Part shown: positions 15,456 to 23,916 of the stretch, in pieces
How the letters are laid out: the number at the start of each line of letters is the position of its first letter
How positions within the stretch are numbered: position 1 is the first letter of the stretch
Made by a program: the position numbers and the translations under genes
The notes under the pieces: model-generated
The model's database searches: none
What the model was told of the DNA's origin: nothing
The model's input: the letters and a program-made list of their open reading frames with translations, nothing else
Source: G965240365 sp965240365
GTDB lineage: Bacteria; Pseudomonadota; Gammaproteobacteria; Eutrophobiales; Eutrophobiaceae
Assembly: GCA_965240365.1 (NCBI GenBank)
Contig: OZ251218.1
Location: 1,674,001-1,738,000, forward strand
Direction of reading: 5' to 3'
DNA length: 64,000 nt

Positions 15456-16922
15456 TCAGGCCAGCCTTTTCCTTTCGTTAGAGGGGGGTATCGCCATCGC
15501 CTCGCGATATTTGGCGACTGTCCGGCGGGCCACATTGATGCCCTGTTGTTTGAGCAGCGCGGCAATTTTACTGTCACTGAGCGGCCGGGTCGCGGTTTCC
15601 GCGCCGATCAGTTTTTTGATCCGCGCCCTGATCGCCGTCGATGAACAGGCCCCGCCCTGGTCGGTGCCGACATGACTGGAAAAGAAATATTTTAATTCAA
15701 AAATACCGCGCGGCGTGTGCATATACTTATGGCTGGTCACGCGCGAGATGGTGGATTCGTGCATCCCCAGCGCGGCGGCGATGTCGTGCAATACCAGCGG
15801 CTGCATGGCCTCTTCGCCATGTTCGAGAAAGGCGCGTTGGCGCTCGACGATCGCGGTCGCAACCCGCAACAGGGTTTCGCTGCGGCTCTTGAGGCTTTTT
15901 ATGAGCCAGCGCGCCTCTTGCAGATGCGATTTGAGGGAATTGTTGTCGGCGCTGTTATCGGCTCGCCGGATCATGCCGGCATAGACCGCATTGATCCTGA
16001 GATTCGGCACCACCTCCGTATTCAGATTGACCCGCCAGGCCCCGTTTATCTTTTCTACATACACATCGGGCGCCACATATTCGGTGCGGCCGGCGCCAAG
16101 CTGGTTGCCGGGCCGCGGATTCATGCTTTGGATAAGATCGATAACCGCGGCCAGTTCCTCGCGCCCCAGCTTCAGCTTGCGCATCAGCCGGTTGTAATCG
16201 CGCGCGGCGAGCAGTTCCAGATGCGTCTCGACCAGCTTCCTGGCCTGCTCGATATGGGGCAGGCCCGGCTCACATTGCCGCAGTTGAATGCTCAGGCATT
16301 CGCGCAGATCCCTGGCCCCCACGCCGGGCGGCTCCATGCCCTGGATCAGATGCAGCACGGCCTCCACCTCGGCCATATTGACCTCGGCCAGATCGGCCTC
16401 GACCGCGGCCATAATGTCTTCCAGCGGGCCGCTCAGATAACCGTGATCATCGAGCGAATCAATGATGGCCAGGGCGATGATCCGGTCGGCGTCCGAGACC
16501 GGCGTGAGGTTCAACTGCCATTCAAGGTGTTCGCGCAGCGTCTTTTCGCCGCAGTCGAGATTTTCAAAGCCCTCATAGCCGTTGTGATCGGCCGCCGCCC
16601 TGGAGGGGCCGGGGCCGGGGTCATAGATATCATCCCAGCCGCTGTCCACGGGCAATTCGGCGGGGATATTATCCTGCCCCGCGCTGGTTTGCTCGGGCGC
16701 GTCCGGGTCGGCCTTGGGTTCTTCCCGGCCGGTTGAAAACCCGTCCTCCGCGCCGCCGGCCGCCTCGCCCTCGTCAGTCTCAAGCATCATGTTTGATTCC
16801 AGCGCCTCGCGGATCTCGGCCTGCAACTCAATACTGGACAGTTGCAGCAGGCGTATTGCCTGCTGCAACTGCGGCGTCATCGTCAGGCTTTGCCCGAGCC
16901 GGAGTTGCAGGGAAGACTTCAT
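15456..16922 (-). CDS. rpoN: RNA polymerase sigma-54 factor RpoN
   Basis: This 488-residue sigma factor reads -24/-12 promoters and needs AAA+ activators. The Gln/Leu-rich activator-interacting region is at the N-terminus (RLGQSLTMTPQLQQAIRLLQ), followed by a variable acidic region, the core-binding region and a C-terminal RpoN box (ARRTVAKYRE). The acidic region II is long and Gly/Pro/Asp-rich. A sigma-54 activator and a good -24/-12 site lie at about 40.7-42.8 kb in the same window. The gene follows lptB by 77 bp, as in many gammaproteobacteria. Confidence 0.95.
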   Translation of the reverse strand: MKSSLQLRLGQSLTMTPQLQQAIRLLQLSSIELQAEIREALESNMMLETDEGEAAGGAEDGFSTGREEPKADPDAPEQTSAGQDNIPAELPVDSGWDDIYDPGPGPSRAAADHNGYEGFENLDCGEKTLREHLEWQLNLTPVSDADRIIALAIIDSLDDHGYLSGPLEDIMAAVEADLAEVNMAEVEAVLHLIQGMEPPGVGARDLRECLSIQLRQCEPGLPHIEQARKLVETHLELLAARDYNRLMRKLKLGREELAAVIDLIQSMNPRPGNQLGAGRTEYVAPDVYVEKINGAWRVNLNTEVVPNLRINAVYAGMIRRADNSADNNSLKSHLQEARWLIKSLKSRSETLLRVATAIVERQRAFLEHGEEAMQPLVLHDIAAALGMHESTISRVTSHKYMHTPRGIFELKYFFSSHVGTDQGGACSSTAIRARIKKLIGAETATRPLSDSKIAALLKQQGINVARRTVAKYREAMAIPPSNERKRLA

Positions 16923-16999
16923 GCGCCCGATTCTAACTCAAGGCCGCCCACAAAAACCAGCGCCAAAGTCATTTTTCGGGGTCTCCCGCGAGCGCGGCC

Positions 17000-17725
17000 C
17001 TAAAGCGTAAACCGCTCGCCCAGGTAAATGTCTCTGACCTGATCATTTTTCAAGATCTCCTCGGGCGAACCCTCTGCCAGGATGCGGCCTTCGTTGACGA
17101 TATAGGCGCGATCGCAGGCGCTCAGGGTCTCGCGCACATTGTGATCGGTAATCAGCACCCCGATCCCGTGCCGGGCGAGCCGCCCGATCAGCCCTTGTAT
17201 CTCGCCGACGGAGATAGGGTCAATGCCGGCAAAGGGTTCGTCAAGCAGCAAAAACCGGGGTTCGGAGGCCAGCGCCCGGGCAAATTCCAGCCGCCGCCGT
17301 TCCCCGCCGGACAGGCTTTGGCCCGGATTATCCCTTAAATGGGCGATATGAAATTCGCGCAACAGCATTTCCAGCCGCTGTTTGATCTTGCGCGAATCGC
17401 CGGGCAGGCGTATCTCCAGGATCGCCATGATATTTTCCGCCACCGTCAGTGTGCGGAAGACGGAAGATTCCTGCGGCAGATAGCCGAGGCCGAGGTGGGA
17501 ACGCTCATCCATGCTCAGACGGCTGATTTCACGGTTATCGAGGTGGATGGTGCCGCCATCGGCGGCGATAAGCCCCACGATCATGTAAAAACTCGTGGTC
17601 TTGCCGGCCCCGTTCGGTCCGAGCAGGCCGGTCGTCTGGCCGCTCTCTACCGTGAGGCTCACGTCCGAGACGACCTTTCTCGCGCGGTAGGACTTGGATA
17701 AATGACGGATCGAGAGGATGCTCAT
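17000..17725 (-). CDS. lptB: LPS export ABC transporter ATP-binding protein LptB
   Basis: This 241-residue ATPase powers extraction of lipopolysaccharide from the inner membrane with LptF and LptG, which are not in the window. Walker A is GPNGAGKTTSFYMIVGL, the signature is LSGGERRRLEFARAL and Walker B is FLLLDEPFAGID. The order lptC-lptA-lptB-rpoN is the usual one in gamma- and betaproteobacteria. Length and all motifs fit, with nothing missing. Confidence 0.96.
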   Translation of the reverse strand: MSILSIRHLSKSYRARKVVSDVSLTVESGQTTGLLGPNGAGKTTSFYMIVGLIAADGGTIHLDNREISRLSMDERSHLGLGYLPQESSVFRTLTVAENIMAILEIRLPGDSRKIKQRLEMLLREFHIAHLRDNPGQSLSGGERRRLEFARALASEPRFLLLDEPFAGIDPISVGEIQGLIGRLARHGIGVLITDHNVRETLSACDRAYIVNEGRILAEGSPEEILKNDQVRDIYLGERFTL

Positions 17726-17790
17726 GCCGGTCTGTATGTTGCAGGGGTGTCAAGCGTGAAATCTGCCGTTTTCGCGCCGGGCGAAGGGCC

Positions 17791-18354
17791 TCAATCTGCG
17801 GGTGTTTTTTTCTTTTTGATGATTATTTTTACGCGCCCGCCGGCGTCTTCCCCGGCCCCGTCCGTCTCGGCCGCCGGCGCCTGACCCCGCACCTTGACCC
17901 GGCTCAGCACCGTATCGTATTCGATACGATTACCGGTCATGGTGGAGCCGTCCGGGTTTTTGACCCAGGCCCGGTCAATCAGGATAACAGAATCCTGCAA
18001 CGGGTAATATTCCATCTTCTGCGCCCTGGCCTCGTCATATTGTTCGGCGCCGTCCGGCAGTTGCCGGTAGGTGGCCGGGCTGCCGTTCATAATGGCCAGT
18101 TCCATATCGCCCTCATCGTCAAAATGCACGGTCAGGGTGTGGCCGGTGATCCGCATGCTGCCCTGGGTCACGATAACGTTGCCGCGATAGATCGAGAACC
18201 CCTCGATACCGTCCAGTTCGGCGTTGTCCGCCTCGACCTGCATGTCCTGCTCGCGGTCGGAAGACAGGGCCATGAGCAGGCCGGCGGGCAGCGTGAGGGC
18301 CAGACCCAGCAGCAGGCTAAGGCGCAGTTTTGGGCGTAATGCGTGTCTGTACAT
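17791..18354 (-). CDS. lptA: LPS transport periplasmic protein LptA
   Basis: This 187-residue protein has a signal peptide (hydrophobic LSLLLGLALTLPAGLL) and an OstA-like beta-jellyroll with VEADNAELD, YRGNVIVTQGSMRITGHTL and MTGNRIEYDTVLSRV. LptA monomers join into the periplasmic bridge carrying LPS to LptD. The C-terminus is unusually lysine-rich (KIIIKKKK). It overlaps the 3' end of lptC by 38 bp, so translation of the two is probably coupled. Confidence 0.92.
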   Translation of the reverse strand: MYRHALRPKLRLSLLLGLALTLPAGLLMALSSDREQDMQVEADNAELDGIEGFSIYRGNVIVTQGSMRITGHTLTVHFDDEGDMELAIMNGSPATYRQLPDGAEQYDEARAQKMEYYPLQDSVILIDRAWVKNPDGSTMTGNRIEYDTVLSRVKVRGQAPAAETDGAGEDAGGRVKIIIKKKKTPAD

Positions 18355-18889
18355 TTCCAGTTAACTCCATGCGTTCTTCGGCCAGAAAGACGCGCATCCC
18401 GCCGGCGTGGGTGACTGTCCTGCCATAGTTCAGCCTGACCGGCCTGTTTGTCTCGGCGTATTCCGCATCGACCAGGACCCGCGCGTCTTCGGCCAGCAGC
18501 GTGAAGCCGGGGCCGCCGGATTCATCGTTGCGGCGCAAGCGCACATTGCCGGTCAGCAGGATGACCTCATTGTCTGACGTGACCCAGCCCTTGTCGGCGC
18601 TGACCACCACGGGCGGCCGGCCGGCGCGAAACAGCGTCAGCCCCGGTTGACGCAGTTCGGAGGCGTCTTCCCGCGCATAATGGGCCAGATAAGCGGCCTC
18701 AAGCCGGCTCTTCGGGGCGCCGTCCCGGCCCATGTTCAGGGCGCTGAAATTTTCCATATAATATTGCGGATAATGGGCCAGCCCGCCGGTTGCGGCCGTT
18801 TCATCGGGCGCCAACTGCCGGAATGCCCAATAACTCAGGGCCGCGATGGCTATGGTCATCAGCCCCAGCCGCCAGCTTCTGGCTTGCAT
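18317..18889 (-). CDS. lptC: LPS export system protein LptC
   Basis: This bitopic inner-membrane protein of about 190 residues has one N-terminal helix (LGLMTIAIAALSYWAF) and a periplasmic domain that hands LPS from LptBFG to LptA. Family features include the YYMENF segment and the VTSDNEVILLTGNV strand motif. The ATG at 18889 is preferred to one 22 codons upstream because it overlaps the kdsC stop codon (TGATG) and leaves a normal N-terminus. The longer frame would run inside kdsC. Confidence 0.88.
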   Translation of the reverse strand: MQARSWRLGLMTIAIAALSYWAFRQLAPDETAATGGLAHYPQYYMENFSALNMGRDGAPKSRLEAAYLAHYAREDASELRQPGLTLFRAGRPPVVVSADKGWVTSDNEVILLTGNVRLRRNDESGGPGFTLLAEDARVLVDAEYAETNRPVRLNYGRTVTHAGGMRVFLAEERMELTGNVQTRITPKTAP

Positions 18890-19428
18890 CAGCGCGCCAG
18901 ATAGGCCGCCATGCGCGGCGCGAGCTTGCCCTGGGCCTGCATGATCAATTCGCATACCTCGCGGGCGGCGCCCTGCCCGCCCGGCTGCCGGGTGACCCAG
19001 GCCGCCTGTTGTTTAACCTCGGCATGGGCGTCGGCCACCGCGATCGGCAGGCCGACCCGGACCATGGCCGGCAGGTCAATCACATCATCGCCGACATAGG
19101 CGACTTCGCCGGCGCTCAGCCCAAGCTCGGCAATGAGCCGGGTCAGCCGCGCGCCTTTATCCTGTTCGCCCTGATAGACGTATTCGATACCCAGCGCGGC
19201 CATGCGTTCCGCGACAATATTTGACGAGCGGGCGGTGATCACGGCGATCTGGCAGCCGCTTTCAAGCAACATCACGAGGCCATGACCGTCGCGCACATGA
19301 AACGCCTTGTATTCGTTGCCGCTTTCACCGAGGAACAGGCGGCCGTCGGTCAATACGCCATCCACATCGAACACGGCCAGCCTGACCCGGGCGGCCCGCG
19401 CAAGCAGGGTTTGTCTGTCCAACGGCAT
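18889..19428 (-). CDS. kdsC: 3-deoxy-D-manno-octulosonate 8-phosphate phosphatase KdsC
   Basis: This 179-residue HAD phosphatase removes phosphate from Kdo-8-P to give Kdo for the LPS core. The nucleophile motif is VFDVDGVLTDGRLFLGE, motif II is VITARSS and motif IV is YVGDDVIDLPAM. No cap domain is present, as expected for the tetrameric KdsC type. It lies between kdsD and lptC in the standard order, with a 1-bp overlap with lptC. Confidence 0.95.
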   Translation of the reverse strand: MPLDRQTLLARAARVRLAVFDVDGVLTDGRLFLGESGNEYKAFHVRDGHGLVMLLESGCQIAVITARSSNIVAERMAALGIEYVYQGEQDKGARLTRLIAELGLSAGEVAYVGDDVIDLPAMVRVGLPIAVADAHAEVKQQAAWVTRQPGGQGAAREVCELIMQAQGKLAPRMAAYLAR

Positions 19429-19457
19429 AAACCCGTCTCAGGCGCCGGCCGGGGCGT

Positions 19458-20438
19458 TCATACCACCCGCGCCTTGAGCAGATCGTGCATATTGAGCACG
19501 CCGACCAGTTTTTCCCGCCCGTCCACCACCAGCAGCGCGTTGATGCTGTGCGCTTCCATCAGCGCCAGGGCCGAGGCGGCCAGGGCCTCGGGCGCGATCT
19601 GCCGGGCCTGTTTGGTCATCACCTCCGCTGCCAGACAGGTCTTGATATCAATATCGGCGTCCAGGGCGCGGCGCAGATCGCCATCGGTGAAAATGCCAAG
19701 CACCTGTTCCTGTTCATCCACGATCGCCGTGACCCCGAGGCCCTTTTGCGACATCTCGACCAGCGCCTCGCTGAGTGGGGCCCCGGCCCGGATCACCGGC
19801 ATTTCGGCGCCGCTGTGCATGATATCGCTGACATGCAACAGCAGGCGTCTGCCCAGGATGCCGCCCGGGTGCGAGCGGGCGAAATCGGCCGCGCCGAAGC
19901 CGCGCGCCTCCAGCAGGGCGATGGCAAGGGCGTCGCCCATGGCCAGCGCGGCCGTGGTGCTCGCGGTGGGGGCCAGCCCCAGCGGGCAGGCCTCTTTATC
20001 GACACTGATATCAATATTGACATTGGCCGCTTCTGACAGGGTGGATTCCGGCTTGCCGGTGAGCGCCAGCAGGGGGGTGTTCAGCCGCTTGATCACGGGC
20101 AACAGCGCGAGCACTTCGTCGGTCTCGCCCGAGTTGGACAGCGCCATGACCACATCCTGGGGGGTAATCATACCCAGATCGCCATGACTGGCCTCGCCCG
20201 GATGCACGAAAAAGGCCGGGGTCCCGGTGCTGGCCAGGGTGGCGGCGATCTTGCCGCCGATATGACCGGATTTGCCCATGCCGATCACGACCACCCGGCC
20301 CGCGCAGGCCAGCAATAATGCGCAGGCCCGCGCAAATTCATCGTCAATGCGCCCGATCAGGGCCGCCAACGCGGCGCGTTCCGTTTCTATGACGGCCCTG
20401 CCCAGCGCCTTGAATTTGTCCGCGTCTCTTTTTTGCAT
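19458..20438 (-). CDS. kdsD: D-arabinose 5-phosphate isomerase KdsD
   Basis: This 326-residue enzyme converts ribulose-5-phosphate to arabinose-5-phosphate, the first step towards Kdo. It has an N-terminal SIS domain (VVIGMGKSGHIGGKIAATL, FVHPGEASHGDLGMI, ALSNSGETDEVLALL) and two C-terminal CBS domains (near TAIVDEQEQVLGIFTDGDLR and ALLVVDGREKLVGVLNMHDL). It is the first gene of the minus-strand cluster running to ptsI. Upstream lie only repeats, so the cluster promoter should be just before 20438. Confidence 0.94.
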   Translation of the reverse strand: MQKRDADKFKALGRAVIETERAALAALIGRIDDEFARACALLLACAGRVVVIGMGKSGHIGGKIAATLASTGTPAFFVHPGEASHGDLGMITPQDVVMALSNSGETDEVLALLPVIKRLNTPLLALTGKPESTLSEAANVNIDISVDKEACPLGLAPTASTTAALAMGDALAIALLEARGFGAADFARSHPGGILGRRLLLHVSDIMHSGAEMPVIRAGAPLSEALVEMSQKGLGVTAIVDEQEQVLGIFTDGDLRRALDADIDIKTCLAAEVMTKQARQIAPEALAASALALMEAHSINALLVVDGREKLVGVLNMHDLLKARVV

Positions 20439-20457
20439 ATTTGCTAACCGGCCACGT

Positions 20458-20659
20458 CAGGGCCACTTCATCTAAAATAAAGTGTCAGTTATCCTGGCCA
20501 CGGTGTCGTTAGTATTGCTCATAATGTGCCTATCGCCCCCGTTGTCATTCCGGCGAAGGCTGGAATCCAGTGGTTTATGTCATACATTCCCGCGGGCGGG
20601 AATGACAATTAGACAGGACTGGCGCTCATTTCACATCCCGGCCCGCCCTCCTGGATTCC
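20458..20659 (+). repeat. Long inverted repeat, left copy
   Basis: About 202 bp here match 26367-26570 in the opposite direction with scattered mismatches (shared wording includes GTGTCAGTTATCCTGGCCAC and AATGACAATTAGACAG). It includes one REP-like unit (20544-20608). The pair encloses cax, amgK, murU and a receptor. No gene is seen in the gap 20439-20817. Confidence 0.85.
20544..20608 (+). repeat. REP-like unit (GTCATTCC family)
   Basis: Hairpin ATTCCGGCGAAGGCTGGAAT, spacer CCAGTGGTTTATGTCATA and hairpin CATTCCCGCGGGCGGGAATG, contained in the longer inverted repeat. Confidence 0.85.
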
Positions 20660-20817
20660 GGCCTTTGCCGGGCGGCTACGGGCATCCTGCCCTCACGCCG
20701 CATACAGGACATCCTGTCCATAAATGACGCCGGGGTGTTGTTTTGGCTTTCCGTTATCCTGTCTGCCTGCTACGGGCAGGGCTTTTGGATGAGGGACCCT
20801 GCCGGCCACGGCCTGAC

Positions 20818-21783
20818 TTATCCCGTGACCTGCCAGAATAATATACACTGATAGCCCACAAAACAAAGAAACAGGATAGCGCCTTCCAGCCGCAGCAGTT
20901 TGCCCGTGCCGGTTATGAACACCATGATACCCAATAGCAGGCTCAAACCGATCATGGCCGGGAAATCCCGCAACAGCACGGCCTGTTCAAAATAATCGGG
21001 ATTGATCAGGCCGGGGATGCCAAGCACCGCCAGCATATTAAACATATTGGAACCGATGATATTGCCGATGGCGATATCGGCCTCTTTTTTGATAATACTG
21101 GCGATCGATGCGGCCAGTTCGGGCAGGCTGGTGCCGATGGCGACAATGGTCAGGCCGATGACCAGTTCCGATACGCCGAATGATTCGGCAATATACACCG
21201 CGCCCCGGATCAATAACTCCGCGCCGGCCAGCAATAATATCAGCCCGCCCAGCAATTTCAGCAGGGCGGCCGCGAGCGTGGCGGCTGCGGCCGTTTCCCG
21301 GTCAAATTCGGCCTGCAAGGGGTCATCCCTGCGGCTGTGGCGGGCAATCCAGACGATGGCGCTGATGAATATGACTAAGGCCATGAGCAACAGGGCCGCG
21401 TCAATACGGCTCAGATAGCCGTCCACCATCAGCAAAAAGGCCAGCAGGACAGACAGCAACATCAAGCCGTATTCGCGTTTTAGCGTCCCGGAGGCGACCG
21501 CAATGGGCAACAGCAAAGTGCTGATCCCGAGCACCAGGCCGATATTGGCAATATTTGAACCGAGGGCGTTACCGATGGCAATGGCGGTCTTGTCCTGCCA
21601 GGCGGAGACCGAGCCGGCCATGATCTCGGGCGCGGAGGTGGCAAAACCGACAATCGTCAGGCCGATGATCAGCGGCGGCATGCCCAGTTGCCGCGCGAGC
21701 CCGGCCGCCCCGGCAACAAATAGATCGGCGCCGTAAACCAAAATGGCGAGACCGATAATGACGAATAAACATGAAATCAGCAT
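20818..21783 (-). CDS. Calcium/sodium antiporter, CaCA family (YrbG-like)
   Basis: This 321-residue inner-membrane exchanger has about ten helices in two homologous halves. Each half carries the alpha-repeat signature: VGFATSAPEIMAGS with IAIGNALGSNIANIG, and VAIGTSLPELAASI with IAIGNIIGSNMFNM. These motifs bind the cation. In E. coli the homologue yrbG lies just upstream of kdsD, and the same neighbourhood is kept here with repeats between. Which ions it moves is not decided by sequence. Confidence 0.9.
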   Translation of the reverse strand: MLISCLFVIIGLAILVYGADLFVAGAAGLARQLGMPPLIIGLTIVGFATSAPEIMAGSVSAWQDKTAIAIGNALGSNIANIGLVLGISTLLLPIAVASGTLKREYGLMLLSVLLAFLLMVDGYLSRIDAALLLMALVIFISAIVWIARHSRRDDPLQAEFDRETAAAATLAAALLKLLGGLILLLAGAELLIRGAVYIAESFGVSELVIGLTIVAIGTSLPELAASIASIIKKEADIAIGNIIGSNMFNMLAVLGIPGLINPDYFEQAVLLRDFPAMIGLSLLLGIMVFITGTGKLLRLEGAILFLCFVGYQCILFWQVTG

Positions 21784-21895
21784 GAAGCCGTGTCCTTGAT
21801 TGTTATTATCGGCAGGATGATGCCAGAATAAACAGATTATTGCATGGCCGGTCTCGTCACCGGCGTTGATTATGACAGGACTTTAGCAAGACAAG

Positions 21896-22882
21896 ATGCG
21901 CGACCGGCTTACCCTTTTGCACGAATGGCTATACAGCCTGTTTGATAGCGATAATTACCGCCTGACGCCGGCCTCGGAAGACGCGAGTTTCCGGCGTTAT
22001 TACCGCGTTTCTGTGGCTGATCAGACCTTTATCGTCATGGACGCGCCGCCTGAGCATGAGGATATCGAGGCGTTTGTGCGGATTACGCACCGGCTTGCCC
22101 CGCATGTCAACGTGCCGGCGATTCATCAAAGCGACATGGCGCAGGGCTTTTTATTGCTGACCGACCTCGGCAGCCGCCGCTATCTGGAAAATCTGAATGC
22201 AAAAACGGCCAAGACTTTATATCAGGACGCGATCAATGCCCTGGCGCGTATGCAAATGGCCGCCCCGGCCGCCGATCTGGAGGCGTACAACGAAACACGT
22301 TTACAAACCGAGATGGATTTGTTCAATGACTGGCTGCTTAAACGGCATCTGGGCGTTGATCTGGCTTCAGGCGAGGCCGAGGCCCTGGAAAAAATCCAGG
22401 CGCAACTGATCCTGAACGCGCTCGAACAACCCCGGGTTTTTGTCCACCGGGACTATCATTCCAGAAACCTCATGCAGACCCGGACGGCCAACCCCGGCGT
22501 GCTCGATTACCAGGGGGCCGTGCAAGGGCCGCTGGCCTATGACCTCGTGTCCCTGTTAAAAGACTGTTATATCAAATGGCCCGAGCAGGAAATCAACCGC
22601 TGGCTAAACGACTATCTGGCGCAACTGAAAAACGGCCGGCCGGCATGGGCCCCGGATAAAGACCGGTTTAAGCGCTGGTTTGATTTAATGGGCGTGCAGC
22701 GGCATCTCAAGGCCAGCGGCCTTTTCGCCCGTCTGTCACGGCGTGACGGCAAGCATGGCTTTCTCGGGGATATTCCCCGAACGCTCTCCTATATCATCGA
22801 TCTGAAACCGGCCTACCCGGAACTGGCGCCGCTCTGCCGGATCATCGAAACCCGGATTCTACCGGGCCTCGGGCGGCCTTGA
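21896..22882 (+). CDS. amgK: N-acetylmuramate/N-acetylglucosamine kinase AmgK
   Basis: This 328-residue protein of the aminoglycoside phosphotransferase fold phosphorylates the anomeric carbon of MurNAc or GlcNAc released in wall recycling. The catalytic loop is FVHRDYHSRNLM and the metal-binding motif is GVLDYQGAVQGP. The N-terminal part (LTPASEDASFRRYYRV) is typical of AmgK. murU follows after 7 bp, and this pairing strongly supports the specific name over a generic phosphotransferase. The gene is divergent from cax. Confidence 0.9.
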   Translation: MRDRLTLLHEWLYSLFDSDNYRLTPASEDASFRRYYRVSVADQTFIVMDAPPEHEDIEAFVRITHRLAPHVNVPAIHQSDMAQGFLLLTDLGSRRYLENLNAKTAKTLYQDAINALARMQMAAPAADLEAYNETRLQTEMDLFNDWLLKRHLGVDLASGEAEALEKIQAQLILNALEQPRVFVHRDYHSRNLMQTRTANPGVLDYQGAVQGPLAYDLVSLLKDCYIKWPEQEINRWLNDYLAQLKNGRPAWAPDKDRFKRWFDLMGVQRHLKASGLFARLSRRDGKHGFLGDIPRTLSYIIDLKPAYPELAPLCRIIETRILPGLGRP

Positions 22883-22889
22883 GCAGATC

Positions 22890-23558
22890 ATGCAGGCCAT
22901 GATACTGGCCGCCGGCCGCGGCGAGCGCCTCAGGCCATTAACGGACCACACGCCCAAACCCCTGCTCCCGGTCATGGGCAAGGCGCTCATCGTGCGCCAC
23001 ATCGAGGCCCTGGGCCGCGCGGGGATCCGCCGGCTGGTGATTAACCTGGGTCATCTGGGCGGGCAGATCCGGGCCTGCCTGGGCGATGGCGGCCGTTACT
23101 CGGCCGAGATTCAATATTCGGATGAAGGGGCGTGTGCGCTGGAAACGGCGGGGGGCATCATTCAGGCCCTGCCGTTACTGGACGACGCGCCCTTTATGGT
23201 CGTCAGTGCCGATATTTATACCGATTTTGATTTCAAAAGCCTGCTATGGGAACCACGGGATGACGCCCATCTGGTCCTGGTGGATAATCCGCCTCATCAT
23301 CCGCGTGGCGACTTTAGCCTGATAAAGGGCAGGGTTGCACTGAACGCGGGCAAAAGACTGACCTACAGCGGCATCGGTCTATACCGGCCGCGCCTCTTTC
23401 ACGGCCTGCCTCCCGGCAAACGGCCACTGGCCCCGCTTTTGCGGGAAGCGGCCCGGCACAATCGGCTCTCCGGCGAATTTTTTGCCGGAGAATGGCATGA
23501 TATTGGTACCAAAGACAGGCTGGATGCGCTCAACAGGATACATCCGCCGGACAAATAA
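22890..23558 (+). CDS. murU: N-acetylmuramate alpha-1-phosphate uridylyltransferase MurU
   Basis: This 222-residue nucleotidyltransferase makes UDP-MurNAc from MurNAc-1-phosphate, bypassing fosfomycin-sensitive de novo synthesis. The N-terminal signature is MILAAGRGERLRPLTDHTPK followed by PLLPVMGKALIVRHIE; VVSADIYTDFDF and the C-terminal EWHDIGTKDRLDAL are also typical. It is coupled to amgK (7-bp gap). Mannose-1-phosphate guanylyltransferase-like relatives exist, but size and partner favour MurU. Confidence 0.9.
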   Translation: MQAMILAAGRGERLRPLTDHTPKPLLPVMGKALIVRHIEALGRAGIRRLVINLGHLGGQIRACLGDGGRYSAEIQYSDEGACALETAGGIIQALPLLDDAPFMVVSADIYTDFDFKSLLWEPRDDAHLVLVDNPPHHPRGDFSLIKGRVALNAGKRLTYSGIGLYRPRLFHGLPPGKRPLAPLLREAARHNRLSGEFFAGEWHDIGTKDRLDALNRIHPPDK

Positions 23559-23724
23559 ATGAGATGTTGAAAAAGTGCGTGAGACTATCAGCCGGGTTCA
23601 CTGCCAGGATAGTCGGTATCAATATGCAGCACGCAAGCCAGCGAGCAGACACCAATAAACCGGGTTTTGAGCGCGCGGCTTAAATGGTATCCAGGCAAAC
23701 CTGCCGACGGCACTCCTTCAGGCA

Positions 23725-23895
23725 AGTCCAGATTCTGTCTGACTTGCCTGCTTCAAGCAGGCAGTAGGTAGGCTGGAATAACAACAAATATTTCACTAGA
23801 TAAATCCTGGCAACCTTCAATGCCATTCTCTCCATCCCGTCATTCCCACCCACCCGGTTTGGGCCCGCCTGCGGTGGCAGGCAGGCAGCCGGGAT
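23725..23895. repeat. Degenerate REP-like repeats between murU and receptor
   Basis: Contains CTGACTTGCCTGCTTCAAGC, CAGGCAGTAGGTAGGCTGG and a CCCGTCATTCCCACCC to GCCGGGATGACGG pair. The rest of the gap 23559-23916 shows no gene. Confidence 0.5.
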
Positions 23896-23916
23896 GACGG
23901 CAGGGACAGGCGGGGA

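Noticed and set aside
15717..16736. Plus-strand ORF of 339 codons opposite rpoN
   Set aside because: Antisense shadow of a well-supported rpoN gene; no motif, no ribosome binding site, biased His/Gly/Gln composition.
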